From positions 496,001 through 560,000 of the forward strand of contig NZ_FREV01000001.1 in the NCBI RefSeq assembly GCF_900143545.1: DNA of 64,000 bases, given 5' to 3'. Origin of the DNA: Loktanella sp. Alg231-35. Lineage in GTDB: Bacteria; Pseudomonadota; Alphaproteobacteria; Rhodobacterales; Rhodobacteraceae. The translations under genes and the position numbers were made by a program. This document shows, one piece after another, positions 15,981 through 24,793 of this stretch (positions are counted from its first letter, which is position 1; every line of letters starts with the position of its first letter). The notes under the pieces were generated by a model. It was not told the origin of the DNA. It saw nothing but the letters and a program-made list of their open reading frames with translations, and made no database searches.

Positions 15981-16564
15981 AACATCGCCTTTGCTTGTGT
16001 CAGGTCTTCGGGGGTGTTGACGTTAAAGAAGGCCGCGTCGTCAGAGAAATGCGCAGTCGCGCAACCGTGTTTATCGGTCCAAAGCACAACCTTGCGCAGC
16101 CCGTCCTGCAAGGCGGTGCGCAGATCATCGCGCAAGGTCACAGGCCACAGCCCAAAGGTGGGGTGCCGCCCGTCCGGCGTGCGGGCCAACGCGATTTCCG
16201 TTCCAGCCTCTTCTGCGGCCAGCATCAGATGAGGTACCAGATCGCAGGGAAAGAACGGGGTGTCGGCGGCGGCGGTCACAATATGCGTTGCCCCGTGTTT
16301 GGCCGCCCAATCGAGGCCGGCAAGCACGCCCGAAAGCGGCCCTGCAAACCCGTCAATCGTGTCGCCGATCACGGGGAGGCCAAGGTTTGCAAAGCGCGTC
16401 GGATCACCATTGGCGTTGAGTGCGATCGTGTCGACCTGCGGCGCTAACCGTGCGATCACATGCCCGAGGATCGTATCATCGCCCAAAGACAGCAGCCCCT
16501 TGTCGCCGCCGCCCATGCGCGTGGCCTGACCGCCCGCGAGAATCACACCGAAGGGCTGTTTCAT
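15977..16564 (-). CDS. mobA: Molybdenum cofactor guanylyltransferase MobA
   Basis: A protein of 195 aa. The nucleotidyltransferase signature is LAGGQATRMGGGDKGLL (9-25), with the metal-binding TAAADTPFFP segment later. It attaches GMP to Mo-molybdopterin to form the guanine dinucleotide form used by DMSO-reductase-family enzymes. The ATG at 16564 overlaps the stop of the preceding membrane protein gene by 4 bp; an ATG at 16579 would add MEASR and lacks homology. Confidence 0.93.
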   Translation of the reverse strand: MKQPFGVILAGGQATRMGGGDKGLLSLGDDTILGHVIARLAPQVDTIALNANGDPTRFANLGLPVIGDTIDGFAGPLSGVLAGLDWAAKHGATHIVTAAADTPFFPCDLVPHLMLAAEEAGTEIALARTPDGRHPTFGLWPVTLRDDLRTALQDGLRKVVLWTDKHGCATAHFSDDAAFFNVNTPEDLTQAKAML

Positions 16565-17091
16565 GCGGCTTGCTTCCAATGGTCGAGCTGCTGCATCACC
16601 GCTGCGGGATCATCAACCGCGCTGAGCGGCACAGAGAACGCGACCCCTGCGACCTGCAGGACAATGGCCTTTTTGCCCAGCTTGAGGTTTTCAATGGCCA
16701 CCCAATCGGTCTGCCAAATGCTATGCGCGTTCTGGATGGTCATGCCCTTGGCGTCAAACAGGGCTGTCTGTTCGCCACGCCCATAGGGCGATGTGGCCGT
16801 CCTTTGCGCCAGAATGCGTAGCGGCATGTTCTGGGCGATCAGAAAGAACACCCCGGCCAATAGCGCGCCGATCCAGACATAGGACGGTGCGGTTTGTGGG
16901 GGATTGCCGCCAAGGATGACAATGGCAACGACAGCGCCTGCCCCGCCCATGCAGATCAAGAGGATGACGACCAAAGCGGCCACCATCATAGGCCAGCGCC
17001 AGCCACCCATAACCCAGCCAGAGCCAATGTTCATGGCTTCCAATATTGCTTTGGGGGTGGATCGATAGGGGATGCGAATAACCTTTGTCAC
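16561..17091 (-). CDS. Two-helix membrane protein (YcxB-like) in the molybdenum-cofactor operon
   Basis: A protein of 176 aa. Two hydrophobic helices (about 32-60 and 71-86) are followed by a soluble domain of about 80 residues (FDAKGMTIQNAHSIWQTDWVAIENLKLGKKAIVLQ) that resembles the C-terminal domain of YcxB-like proteins, reminiscent of a PH-like fold. No function is known. It overlaps fdhD and mobA by 4 bp on each side, so it is certainly co-transcribed with cofactor genes. Confidence 0.75.
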   Translation of the reverse strand: MTKVIRIPYRSTPKAILEAMNIGSGWVMGGWRWPMMVAALVVILLICMGGAGAVVAIVILGGNPPQTAPSYVWIGALLAGVFFLIAQNMPLRILAQRTATSPYGRGEQTALFDAKGMTIQNAHSIWQTDWVAIENLKLGKKAIVLQVAGVAFSVPLSAVDDPAAVMQQLDHWKQAA

Positions 17092-17969
17092 CCCGCCCCC
17101 TTTCGCCCGGATTTACGCGGCTCATCTGCCACCTCTGCCGGATCTGCATCGCGGATCAATCGTTCTTCCCCTGCCAGACACACAAACCGCTGCCCTTTCA
17201 TCCGCCCGATCAGGGTCAGTCCGACCTGTTGGGCAATCTCAACCCCCCAGGCAGTAAAGCCAGAGCGAGAGGCGAGTACGGGGATGCCCATCATCGCGGT
17301 CTTGATGACCATTTCAGAGGTAAGCCGCCCGGTAGTGTAAAGCGTCTTATCCGCCGCCGCGATACCTTCGGAAAGCATCCAACCCGCGATCTTGTCCACG
17401 GCGTTGTGCCGCCCAACATCTTCCATATAGACCAGTGGGCGATTGCCCTGACAGAGCACCGTGCCGTGGATCGCGCCCGCTTCAAGATATAGCGAAGGCG
17501 TGCGGTTGATGATGGCGGCGAGGGCATAAAGGTCGGATGTGCGCACGGGGGCGGCGGGCAGGGTGACCCCTTCCAGCCCTTCCATCATATCTCCAAAGAC
17601 GGTGCCTACGGCGCATCCGCTAGTGCGGGTCTTTTTGCGCAGCTTGTCCTCATATGTCGTCTGAGAGGCGGTGCGGACGACAACGGTTTCAAGTTCCTCA
17701 TCATAGTCGACGCCAGTGATCGCATCACCGTCATGCAACATCCCTTGATTGCGCAGAAACCCAAGCGCCAGATATTGCGGATAGTCCCCGATGGTCATCG
17801 CGGTGACGATTTCCTGTGCGTTGAGATAGATCGTCAGCGGGCGTTCCTCGACCACCTTCAAATCCACGGCAGCCCCGGTCTGGTCGGTGCCACGCACCGC
17901 ACGGGTCAGCCGCGCTGCTGCCGGATCAGGCGCAATCAGATAGCCGGACGTGTCGTCAATACGCGCCAA
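17088..17969 (-). CDS. fdhD: Formate dehydrogenase accessory sulfurtransferase FdhD
   Basis: A protein of 293 aa. Family segments are LTIYLNAQEIVTAMTI, SGCAVGTVFGD, EDVGRHNAVDKIAG and LASRSGFTAWGVEIA. FdhD passes sulfur from the cysteine desulfurase to the bis-MGD cofactor of formate dehydrogenase. Cys119 corresponds to the first Cys of the E. coli CxxC motif, whereas the second position is Gly122. It is the first gene of the operon and no formate dehydrogenase subunit is in the window. Confidence 0.92.
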   Translation of the reverse strand: MARIDDTSGYLIAPDPAAARLTRAVRGTDQTGAAVDLKVVEERPLTIYLNAQEIVTAMTIGDYPQYLALGFLRNQGMLHDGDAITGVDYDEELETVVVRTASQTTYEDKLRKKTRTSGCAVGTVFGDMMEGLEGVTLPAAPVRTSDLYALAAIINRTPSLYLEAGAIHGTVLCQGNRPLVYMEDVGRHNAVDKIAGWMLSEGIAAADKTLYTTGRLTSEMVIKTAMMGIPVLASRSGFTAWGVEIAQQVGLTLIGRMKGQRFVCLAGEERLIRDADPAEVADEPRKSGRKGAG

Positions 17970-18029
17970 TTGTCATTCCCTGTTTGCCCAGTTATGCCTG
18001 TTGCAACGCGCTCAAGCTAGGGCAAAGCC

Positions 18030-18752
18030 ATGACGACTTCCACTATGAAAACGCCAGCAAAATCGCCCTATTGGGCGGGTGTGCGTGATGGTGCTCCGTT
18101 CATCTTGATGGCGGTGCCCTTTGCGACCCTGTTTGGCGTCATTGCAACGGATGCGGGGCTGACCTTGGCACAGGCCATGGGGTTTACCGTTCTGGTGATC
18201 GCTGGCGCGGCCCAGTTTGCGGCAATTCAGCTGATGGTCGAGAACGCGAGCATTGCTTTCGTCTTGCTGGCGGCATTGGCGGTGAACCTGCGCATGGCGA
18301 TGTACTCGGCATCACTCGTGCCTTATCTGGGTGCGGCACCGTTGTGGCAACGGGCCTGTGTGGCCTACCTTAATTTCGACCAGACCTATATCACGTCGGT
18401 TGCCCGCTATGAGGCCCGCCCAGAGATGAGCGTCTCTGACCGCGTGGCCTATTTCTTTGGCGTTGCAACGCCGATCACGCCGTTCTGGTTTGGCATGACG
18501 CTGGTTGGCATTCTCGCAGGGCAGGCCATCCCAGATGCCTGGGCGCTCGATTTTATCATGCCGATCATGTTTCTGGCCATGGTTGCCCCGATGCTGAAAT
18601 CCATCGCCCACATCGCCGCGGCGGTGATGTCGGTGAGCGTTGCGCTGGCACTCAATAGCTTGCCTGCGGGCACGGGGCTGTTGATTGCGGCAGGGGCGGC
18701 AATGCTAACGGGCGCCTTGGTCGAAATCTGGATGGAAAGGCGCCGGGCATGA
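18030..18752 (+). CDS. azlC: AzlC-family branched-chain amino acid exporter subunit
   Basis: A protein of 240 aa with about six or seven membrane helices. The segments YWAGVRDGAPFILMAVPFATLFG, AGAAQFAAIQLM and NLRMAMYSASLVPYL are typical of AzlC. Together with the small AzlD partner it exports branched-chain or related amino acids. ATG at 18030 is adopted; a second ATG at 18045 is possible. It overlaps azlD by 4 bp. Confidence 0.92.
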   Translation: MTTSTMKTPAKSPYWAGVRDGAPFILMAVPFATLFGVIATDAGLTLAQAMGFTVLVIAGAAQFAAIQLMVENASIAFVLLAALAVNLRMAMYSASLVPYLGAAPLWQRACVAYLNFDQTYITSVARYEARPEMSVSDRVAYFFGVATPITPFWFGMTLVGILAGQAIPDAWALDFIMPIMFLAMVAPMLKSIAHIAAAVMSVSVALALNSLPAGTGLLIAAGAAMLTGALVEIWMERRRA

Positions 18753-19084
18753 CTTACACCGATGCTGAGATCTGGATCATCATCGTGGTCATGGGGGTCG
18801 GGACGTTCTTGATCCGATTTTCGTTTCTGGGTTTGATCGGTGACCGCCCGATGCCATCCTTCGTGCTGCGGTTGCTGCGTTATACTCCTGTGGCTGTGCT
18901 ACCCGGTATGGTGGCCCCATTGGTGCTGTGGCCGGGTGCAACCGATGGGCAGACAGATCCTGTGCGCTTGCTGGCTGCAGGGGCGACCGTTTTGATCGGC
19001 TCGCTGACGCGCAGTGTGCTCTGGGCGATCACTGGCGGAATTTTCACGTTTTATAGTCTGGCGGGCCTTACTGCTCTACTCTGA
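18749..19084 (+). CDS. azlD: AzlD-family small exporter subunit
   Basis: A protein of 111 aa with four hydrophobic helices. IIVVMGVGTFLIRFSFL and YTPVAVLPGMVAP are typical of AzlD, the small partner of AzlC. The start overlaps azlC, and the last 17 bp overlap the convergent lipoprotein gene. Confidence 0.92.
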   Translation: MTYTDAEIWIIIVVMGVGTFLIRFSFLGLIGDRPMPSFVLRLLRYTPVAVLPGMVAPLVLWPGATDGQTDPVRLLAAGATVLIGSLTRSVLWAITGGIFTFYSLAGLTALL

Positions 19085-19682
19085 GCGTGGCATCGATCCG
19101 GGCGGCGGCGACAGATTTGTCGGCCTCATCGGCCTCGCGGTATTCGCGCGTTTCGACACCGGGGATCAAGGCCACATCTTTTTCGATGTTGTTTGGGCTC
19201 CAGGTCTGGCGGACGCTTTCAAAGCCCGGCAACTGACGCAGAATGCGCGAGGTTGAGCGCGCGCACATCGCTTGCGGCACAGGACCGGCCTGAAGCACCA
19301 GATTGAGCGCACGTTCGGCGACCTCTGGCGCAACCTGCACCTTTTGGGCAGTGACGTAATAGGTCACGCGGGCATGAAAGCTGGCGTAAAACTCTTCCAA
19401 GCGCGGTGTCACGCCAAAAAGGACGTCATTGCGTTCGGGCATTTGCGTCTGGCGAAAGGACCCGGCCGGATCAAACATAACCCGCTGGCTGGCATTGACC
19501 AAAAGCCCGGTATGCGCGCCATTGTCCGATTGCACATTCTTGACCGTGTAGAGGGTCAGGTGCTTTGGGCCGGGCGCGCTGTGAATGGCCCGCGCAACAA
19601 CGTCGTCAGGTGCCCAGACCTGTTCGGCAGAACAGGCCGACAAGGCCAATGGCAGGCCAATCAGAAAGCTGCGCCGATCCAT
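19068..19682 (-). CDS. Uncharacterised lipoprotein
   Basis: A protein of 204 aa. The N-terminus MDRRSFLIGLPLALSAC has a twin-arginine-like RRSFL motif and a lipobox (LSAC, Cys17), so it is probably a folded, lipid-anchored periplasmic protein, possibly exported through Tat. The mature part carries HLTLYTVKNVQSDNGAHTGLLVNASQRVMFDPAGSF, which suggests a small enzyme or binding domain with a conserved His, but I do not recognise a family. It lies 5 bp beyond the small oxidase subunit gene on the same strand. Confidence 0.78.
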   Translation of the reverse strand: MDRRSFLIGLPLALSACSAEQVWAPDDVVARAIHSAPGPKHLTLYTVKNVQSDNGAHTGLLVNASQRVMFDPAGSFRQTQMPERNDVLFGVTPRLEEFYASFHARVTYYVTAQKVQVAPEVAERALNLVLQAGPVPQAMCARSTSRILRQLPGFESVRQTWSPNNIEKDVALIPGVETREYREADEADKSVAAARIDATLRVEQ

Positions 19683-19687
19683 CTGTC

Positions 19688-19822
19688 TTAGACGGCGATC
19701 AATGCCAGGAAGATCAGGAAGACGATAATTGCGATTGTGGCTTTGGTCGTCATGTTCATGAAGCCCTCAAAGGTCTTCTCTTGAACGGATGTGTCCATTT
19801 CGCCGTGCTTGTGTTCAGCCAT
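19688..19822 (-). CDS. Short aa3-type cytochrome c oxidase subunit IV
   Basis: A protein of 44 aa, MAEHKHGEMDTSVQEKTFEG then one membrane helix to the C-terminus (TIAIIVFLIFLALIAV). This is the pattern of the single-helix subunit IV of alphaproteobacterial aa3 oxidases (HxHGxMDxxxQxxTFxGF). A good AAGGAG lies about 9 bases before the ATG at 19822. The other oxidase subunits are not here. Subunit IV is a small peripheral subunit of unclear function. Confidence 0.9.
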   Translation of the reverse strand: MAEHKHGEMDTSVQEKTFEGFMNMTTKATIAIIVFLIFLALIAV

Positions 19823-19888
19823 TGTCAGGCTCCTTCGTCATTCGATTTGTTCTATCGCATAGATGATTCACGCGGTGCTGTCACCCAG

Positions 19889-20368
19889 TCAGGCAGTCAC
19901 ATCTTCATCACGGTCCAAAGCTGTGGCAAGCCGGAACCCGATCCGTTTCGGTTCAGGCTGATCGATATGCTTGGGGCTGGCGATCAGGGTGACGTTTAAC
20001 TGGCTGACATGCTGGATAAGTTGGGTTTTTGCCCCCGCTTCATTCACGCCATAGTAGGTGATGATATCGGGGTCATAATAGCCCAGCCCTTCGATGCGGA
20101 TTACGCCAGTATTGCCCCCCGCGAGGCCCAAACCGACCTCGTGATCGTTGTCCAACTGCTTTTCGAAGTTCTGGATATAAAGAATGATCCGCTCATAGGC
20201 CCATTGCGCGGGGCTTTTCGTGTTGGCAGGTTCGACCAGCGCCTTAGGCAGCGCCGATTCAGACACGCAAGGCGCATCGGGGTCGGTGTGGACCTCGCGC
20301 GTTTTGGGCAGAATGTCGTTTTCCAACACCTCGGCAGAGGTATCGATTTGCATCTTGGTCTCAGTCAT
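19889..20368 (-). CDS. DUF6173-type conserved protein
   Basis: A protein of 159 aa, soluble, without a signal peptide. The core SPAQWAYERIILYIQNFEKQLD, then VGLGLAGGNTGVIRIEGLGYYDPDI and LIQHVSQLNVTL recalls a Rhodobacterales family that I believe is DUF6173; the name needs checking. The function is unknown. The start overlaps the stop of the Lrp-type regulator by 4 bp, so both are made from the same message. Confidence 0.78.
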   Translation of the reverse strand: MTETKMQIDTSAEVLENDILPKTREVHTDPDAPCVSESALPKALVEPANTKSPAQWAYERIILYIQNFEKQLDNDHEVGLGLAGGNTGVIRIEGLGYYDPDIITYYGVNEAGAKTQLIQHVSQLNVTLIASPKHIDQPEPKRIGFRLATALDRDEDVTA

Positions 20369-20826
20369 AGGGGCACCGCGGTTGTTTCCTTGATTTCCTC
20401 CATAACGAAACTTGCTGAAATGTCCGAGACAGAAATCCGTGATGTCAGTCTTTTGTAGAACGCATCATAGGCAGGCACATCCGCGACACGCACCCGCAGC
20501 ACATAGTCCAGATCGCCAGTCATGCGATAAGCGCCCACGACTTCGGGGAAGGCATGCAAGGTCGCCTGGAACTTCTTGAGCCAGTTGCCGTCGTGCGCGT
20601 TGGTCTTGATCAACACCATAACCGTCAAAGGCACGCCAACATGTGCGGGATCAACCAAGGCCACACGGGCGGTGATCACACCGGCCGCTTCCATTGCCTT
20701 GATCCGCCGCCAGCAGGCGTTGCGTGACAGGTTCACGGCATTGCTGACCTCATCCACCGAAAGGCTGGCGTCTTTTTGCAGTAATCGCAGGATCGTACGA
20801 TCTGTTTTGTCTAATTTGTGTTCCAT
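20365..20826 (-). CDS. Lrp/AsnC-family regulator
   Basis: A protein of 153 aa. The N-terminal winged HTH (DRTILRLLQKDASLSVDEVSNAVNLSRNACWRRIKAME) and the C-terminal RAM domain (VVGAYRMTGDLDYVLRVRV) are complete. It probably senses an amino acid. Divergent from it lies the DUF6356/amidotransferase pair; the 102-bp gap contains TCCCAA (20840-20845) and TTGGGA (20870-20875) as an inverted repeat, a possible binding site for its own or divergent control. Confidence 0.9.
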   Translation of the reverse strand: MEHKLDKTDRTILRLLQKDASLSVDEVSNAVNLSRNACWRRIKAMEAAGVITARVALVDPAHVGVPLTVMVLIKTNAHDGNWLKKFQATLHAFPEVVGAYRMTGDLDYVLRVRVADVPAYDAFYKRLTSRISVSDISASFVMEEIKETTAVPL

Positions 20827-20928
20827 GGATGAGAATTTATCCCAAGTTTTTGCATTTTGGCAATCATGTTTGGGACAACTTTAGCCGGACACCAGTGTAA
20901 TTTCTTTCTAAGCGAACAGGAGAGACCC

Positions 20929-21168
20929 ATGTCAGACGCATCACAGCAGCCAAAACCTAGCAACGTCTTTGCGGCGATCTTTCTTGATCACCCCGCCACG
21001 GTGAACGAAACTTACTTTGGCCATATGCGGTTTGCCTTTGGGTTTGCATTCTGGCTTGGCATTGCCGCATTCGCGGCCCTCGTGCATGCGGTCATCCCTG
21101 CCCTTTGCGAAACCACCGCCAGCCGCATCCTGCACCGCTTGCACGCCCGTATCGAGAGCCGTCACTGA
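20929..21168 (+). CDS. DUF6356-type small membrane protein
   Basis: A protein of 79 aa from ATG 20929, with AGGAG 8 bases upstream. Contains FLDHPATVNETYFGHMRFAFGFAFWLG, one membrane helix (about 38-58) and the tail CETTASRILHRLHAR, matching a small family I believe is DUF6356. Function unknown. Its TGA overlaps the first base of the next gene's ATG. Confidence 0.78.
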   Translation: MSDASQQPKPSNVFAAIFLDHPATVNETYFGHMRFAFGFAFWLGIAAFAALVHAVIPALCETTASRILHRLHARIESRH

Positions 21169-21941
21169 TGTGTCGGATTGCGGCCTATACAGGCCCCGAG
21201 ATCCCGCTTGAGAATATTGTCGTCCGCCCGTCCCATTCCCTGCTGGAACAAAGCCAGCATGCGTCAGAGGCCAAATTGGCCGTCAACGGCGACGGCTTTG
21301 GCATCAGTTGGTACGGTCCGAACGGTGATCTAGGGCTATACCGTGATGTCTTGCCCGCGTGGGCCGATGACAATCTGATCAACCTGTGCCGCATGGTGCG
21401 GTCGCATCACTTCATCGCTCATATTCGGGCATCCACGGTGGGCGAAACCAGCCGCACCAACTGCCATCCGTTCACTCATGGCCGCTGGTCGTTCTGCCAC
21501 AACGGCCAAATCCCACATTTCCGCGCGATTCGTCGCCAGATGCTGAATGCGCTGCCTGATGCGTTGTTTGAGGTGCGTCGTGGCACCACCGATAGCGAGA
21601 TGATTTTTCTGACCTTACTGGCCAACGGGCTGAACGATGATCCGCAAGCGGCCATCGTGGCGACGTTGGAGCAGATAGGTGCGTCCCAACCGGGTAGCCC
21701 GACGAAATGGTCCTCGGCCTTTTCAGACGGTGAAACGCTTTATGCTTTCCGCCATGCCTCTACCGGACCCGCGCCGACGCTTTATGTGTCTGGTGTGCTG
21801 GATAACGGCGGACGTGCGGTCGCGTCAGAGCCGCTGTGTGGTGTCGCGGACCGTTGGACGGAAATCCCGCAGGACACGATCTGCCGGGTGAGCGCTGAAG
21901 GGTTCACAATGCAGCCATTGCAGATTGCGAAAGCAGCTTAG
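21168..21941 (+). CDS. Class II glutamine amidotransferase
   Basis: A protein of 257 aa. Cys2 (MCRIAAYTG) is the N-terminal nucleophile once Met is removed, and GDGFGISWYG, HIRASTVGETSRTNCHPF and WSFCHNGQI are the class II amidotransferase motifs of the YafJ/EgtC-like group. It should release ammonia from glutamine or a gamma-glutamyl amide in the cytoplasm; the acceptor is not evident. Ends in TAG interlocked with the stop of the convergent metallo-hydrolase. Confidence 0.9.
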   Translation: MCRIAAYTGPEIPLENIVVRPSHSLLEQSQHASEAKLAVNGDGFGISWYGPNGDLGLYRDVLPAWADDNLINLCRMVRSHHFIAHIRASTVGETSRTNCHPFTHGRWSFCHNGQIPHFRAIRRQMLNALPDALFEVRRGTTDSEMIFLTLLANGLNDDPQAAIVATLEQIGASQPGSPTKWSSAFSDGETLYAFRHASTGPAPTLYVSGVLDNGGRAVASEPLCGVADRWTEIPQDTICRVSAEGFTMQPLQIAKAA

Positions 21942-22975
21942 ACAGCCTGAAATACCCAGGCACCGTCGTCGCGTAGCTGACGTGTTGCTTGCCCTGACTG
22001 GTGCAAATGATTGAGGTGGGCCACCGCCTCAACCAGTGCGAGCCCATATTCACCACCACCAATATTGCGCTTGAACAGCGGCACAAAGCAGTCACCCGCG
22101 GCTTGCGGTTCCGTGAGGTGCGCAAGCAAGCGGTCGAGCGCGCCATGGTGGTTGGCGATCAACTGGCGCAGGCGTGTCGGCAGGCCGGTGAACGGCAGTT
22201 TATGACCGGGCAACACGACGTGATTGTCGGTCGCAACGGTCTGAAACAATTCGCATGAGCGCAGCCAGTCAGTCACAGGGTCGGCGTCAGGCTCAGTTGG
22301 GTAAACCCCCAGGTTGGGGCTGATCGAGGGCAGTAACTGATCGCCGCCAATCACTAGATTGTCGTCCCGGCTCCAGAAGGTGGCATGTTCCGGGGCATGG
22401 CCGTTGCCCATGCGGATGTCCCAGGTGCGCCCGCCCATGCTGATCTGACCACCATCAACCAGCCTTGTGTAACCAAGCGGCAGGGGGACCACGCAATCGG
22501 CAAAGTTGAAGGGCCGTTCTGACTTGCGTTTGTCAAAGATCGCAGGGTCCATTCCCGCGCGTTTATAGTAGGTGAGGGCTTGGGCGTCCGGCACCTCTTG
22601 CACATCCAGCGTCAGCATGCGCGCCATCAGCCAACCCGTGCGCGGCATCGCCAGCGACGCGCCGTTCTCCATGAACCAGCCCGCAAGGCCAACGTGATCG
22701 GGATGGTGATGGGTGACAACAACACGGCCCACAGGTTTGCCCGCCAGTGGCCCATCCAGCAGCTTCTGCCATATGGCGCGGCTGCGTTTGGAGGCAAGGC
22801 CCGTGTCAATCACCGTCCAGCTGTCGCCGTCGTCCAGAGCGTAGATATTCACATGATCCAACGCCATGGGCAGTGGCAGGCGCATCCAGAGGACACCCTC
22901 TGCAATGGCCACAGCCGCGCCCTCGGCGGGCGCATCAGGAAATGGGTAGCGAATCCCAGATGCATTGTCCGGCAT
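21938..22975 (-). CDS. MBL-fold metallo-hydrolase
   Basis: A protein of 345 aa. The metal-binding HxHxDH motif is at residues 89-94 (THHHPDHVG), followed by the later HAPEHATFW and PGHKLPF histidine segments, so the two-metal centre is intact. The C-terminal part (LNHLHQSGQATRQLRDDG) is likely a winged-helix extension. It overlaps the acyl-CoA dehydrogenase gene by one base, so a thioesterase-like role on the same acyl-CoA or acid pathway is plausible but unproven. Confidence 0.88.
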   Translation of the reverse strand: MPDNASGIRYPFPDAPAEGAAVAIAEGVLWMRLPLPMALDHVNIYALDDGDSWTVIDTGLASKRSRAIWQKLLDGPLAGKPVGRVVVTHHHPDHVGLAGWFMENGASLAMPRTGWLMARMLTLDVQEVPDAQALTYYKRAGMDPAIFDKRKSERPFNFADCVVPLPLGYTRLVDGGQISMGGRTWDIRMGNGHAPEHATFWSRDDNLVIGGDQLLPSISPNLGVYPTEPDADPVTDWLRSCELFQTVATDNHVVLPGHKLPFTGLPTRLRQLIANHHGALDRLLAHLTEPQAAGDCFVPLFKRNIGGGEYGLALVEAVAHLNHLHQSGQATRQLRDDGAWVFQAV

Positions 22976-24678
22976 TAGGCGGCAAGATCATCGGCAGAGA
23001 TGGCCATCAGAGTGTCGGCACCTTCACGGACATGCGCCAGAAGACCCAAATACTCGGGCAGCAGGCGCTTGATGTAGAAGGTTGCAAGTTTTTGGCGCGT
23101 GGCATCCCCAGCCACCGCACTTGCCAGATGAGCATGCCCACCAAGAACACGCGCAAAGGCGCGCAGATAGGGCACAGCACCGGCAAAGCGGTCGTTCAGG
23201 TCATCGCGGTTGACCAGCCATTCCGTGGCCTCGCGCAGGGATTCGGCGGATTGCCAGACGGCCTCTGCCAGTTCGGGGAATGCGTCCTTTGCGGCCTCGG
23301 CCCCTTGCTCGATCTCTTCGAGCAGGCGGAACGCAGCCTCGCCGCCGTCCATCAATTTGCGCGCCACAAGGTCCATTGCCTGAATGCCGTTGGTGCCTTC
23401 GTAGATCGCAGTGATCCGCACGTCGCGCGCATATTGGGCAGCACCGGTTTCCTCAATAAAGCCCATGCCGCCATGGACTTGAATGCCCATCGAAGACACC
23501 TCTGTCCCGATATCGCTGCCAAATGCCTTGCTGATCGGTGTGAGCAAGGCCGCGCGAGCGGTCCAGCCGGCATCTTGCGTTGCGGTTGCCATGTCGATGG
23601 CAACGGCATTCATCATGGTGATGGCACGCGCGGCATATGTATCAGCCTTCATGTTGGTCAGCATCCGCCGCACGTCAGCATGTTCGATGATGGTGCCGCT
23701 ACCGGGCGCTTTGCCCTGCTTGCGGTCTAACGCATAGGACAATGCATGCTGCAATGCGGCCTCGGCTACGCCGACGCCCTGCACGGCAACGCCCAGGCGT
23801 GCATTGTTCATCATCGTGAACATCGCGGCCATGCCGCCATGTTCCTTGCCCACAAGCCAGCCTGTCGCCCCGGAATACTCCATCACGGCAGTTGGTGAGC
23901 CGTGCAAGCCCATTTTATGCTCAAGGCTGACAACCCGCAGATCATTCATTTCACCGGGTAGGCCGTTTTCATCGGGGATCAGCTTTGGCACCATAAACAG
24001 GCTGATACCTTTGGTGCCGGGCACCCCGTCCGGTAGTCGTGCCAGCACCAGATGGCAGACATTTTCGGTAAAGTCGTTGTCACCCCAGCTGATATAGATC
24101 TTCTGACCAGTGATGCTGTAGGTGCCGTTGCCATTGGGTTCGGCCTTTGTACGGAGCGCACCCACGTCCGAGCCCGCTTGCGGCTCTGTCAAATTCATCG
24201 TGCCGTTCCAGGCACCCGAAACCATTTTAGGGATATAGAGCTCTTTGATGGCGTCAGATGCGTGATGCTCCAGCGCCTCGATCTGGCCTTGTGTCATCAG
24301 CGGGTTGAGTTGCAACGACAGGCAGGCACTGGCCAGCATTTCGTTGACGGTTGTCGTCAGCGTCATTGGCAAGCCGAGACCGCCGACTTCTTGCGATGCA
24401 GCCATGCCGATCCAGCCGCCTTCGGCGATGGCGTTATAGCCTTCGGCAAAACCGGGCGATGTGCGCACAATACCATTTTCAAGGTATGCCGGGTTCAGAT
24501 CGCCAACCCTGTTCAGAGGTGCAATTACCTCTTGCGTCATTTTCGCCGCTTCGGACAGAATCGCATCTGTCATATCTGGCGACGCTTCTGCAAACTGTTC
24601 TGTTGCAGCGACCTGCGAAAAGCCCACAACGTGATCCATCAAAAAGCGGAAATCGCTGACAGGTGCGCGATAAGGCAT
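22975..24678 (-). CDS. Acyl-CoA dehydrogenase (long C-terminal-domain type)
   Basis: A protein of 567 aa. FAD/acyl-CoA motifs include MNLTEPQAGSDVGALRTKA, IYISWGDND, HGGMGFIEETGAAQYARDVR and the catalytic-Glu region IYEGTNGIQAMDL. The about 130-residue C-terminal extension is shared with the DmdC (methylmercaptopropionyl-CoA dehydrogenase) and AidB-like branches. In roseobacters such paralogues act in fatty-acid or sulfur-compound catabolism. No dmdB or dmdD neighbour is present, so I do not assign the substrate. Confidence 0.92.
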   Translation of the reverse strand: MPYRAPVSDFRFLMDHVVGFSQVAATEQFAEASPDMTDAILSEAAKMTQEVIAPLNRVGDLNPAYLENGIVRTSPGFAEGYNAIAEGGWIGMAASQEVGGLGLPMTLTTTVNEMLASACLSLQLNPLMTQGQIEALEHHASDAIKELYIPKMVSGAWNGTMNLTEPQAGSDVGALRTKAEPNGNGTYSITGQKIYISWGDNDFTENVCHLVLARLPDGVPGTKGISLFMVPKLIPDENGLPGEMNDLRVVSLEHKMGLHGSPTAVMEYSGATGWLVGKEHGGMAAMFTMMNNARLGVAVQGVGVAEAALQHALSYALDRKQGKAPGSGTIIEHADVRRMLTNMKADTYAARAITMMNAVAIDMATATQDAGWTARAALLTPISKAFGSDIGTEVSSMGIQVHGGMGFIEETGAAQYARDVRITAIYEGTNGIQAMDLVARKLMDGGEAAFRLLEEIEQGAEAAKDAFPELAEAVWQSAESLREATEWLVNRDDLNDRFAGAVPYLRAFARVLGGHAHLASAVAGDATRQKLATFYIKRLLPEYLGLLAHVREGADTLMAISADDLAA

Positions 24679-24793
24679 TGGTGTCTCTCCGAATTATCCA
24701 GCAACTTGGCAAATGCCGAGCGGACGTCTATGCATCCGCAACTGCGTTCCAACCTATCTGAGCACGCGCCCTCATCAACCAAAACGCCACGTC

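Noticed and set aside
22975..24678. Assigning the acyl-CoA dehydrogenase as DmdC
   Set aside because: Similar length and C-terminal domain, but no dmdA, dmdB or dmdD neighbour; several paralogues share these features.
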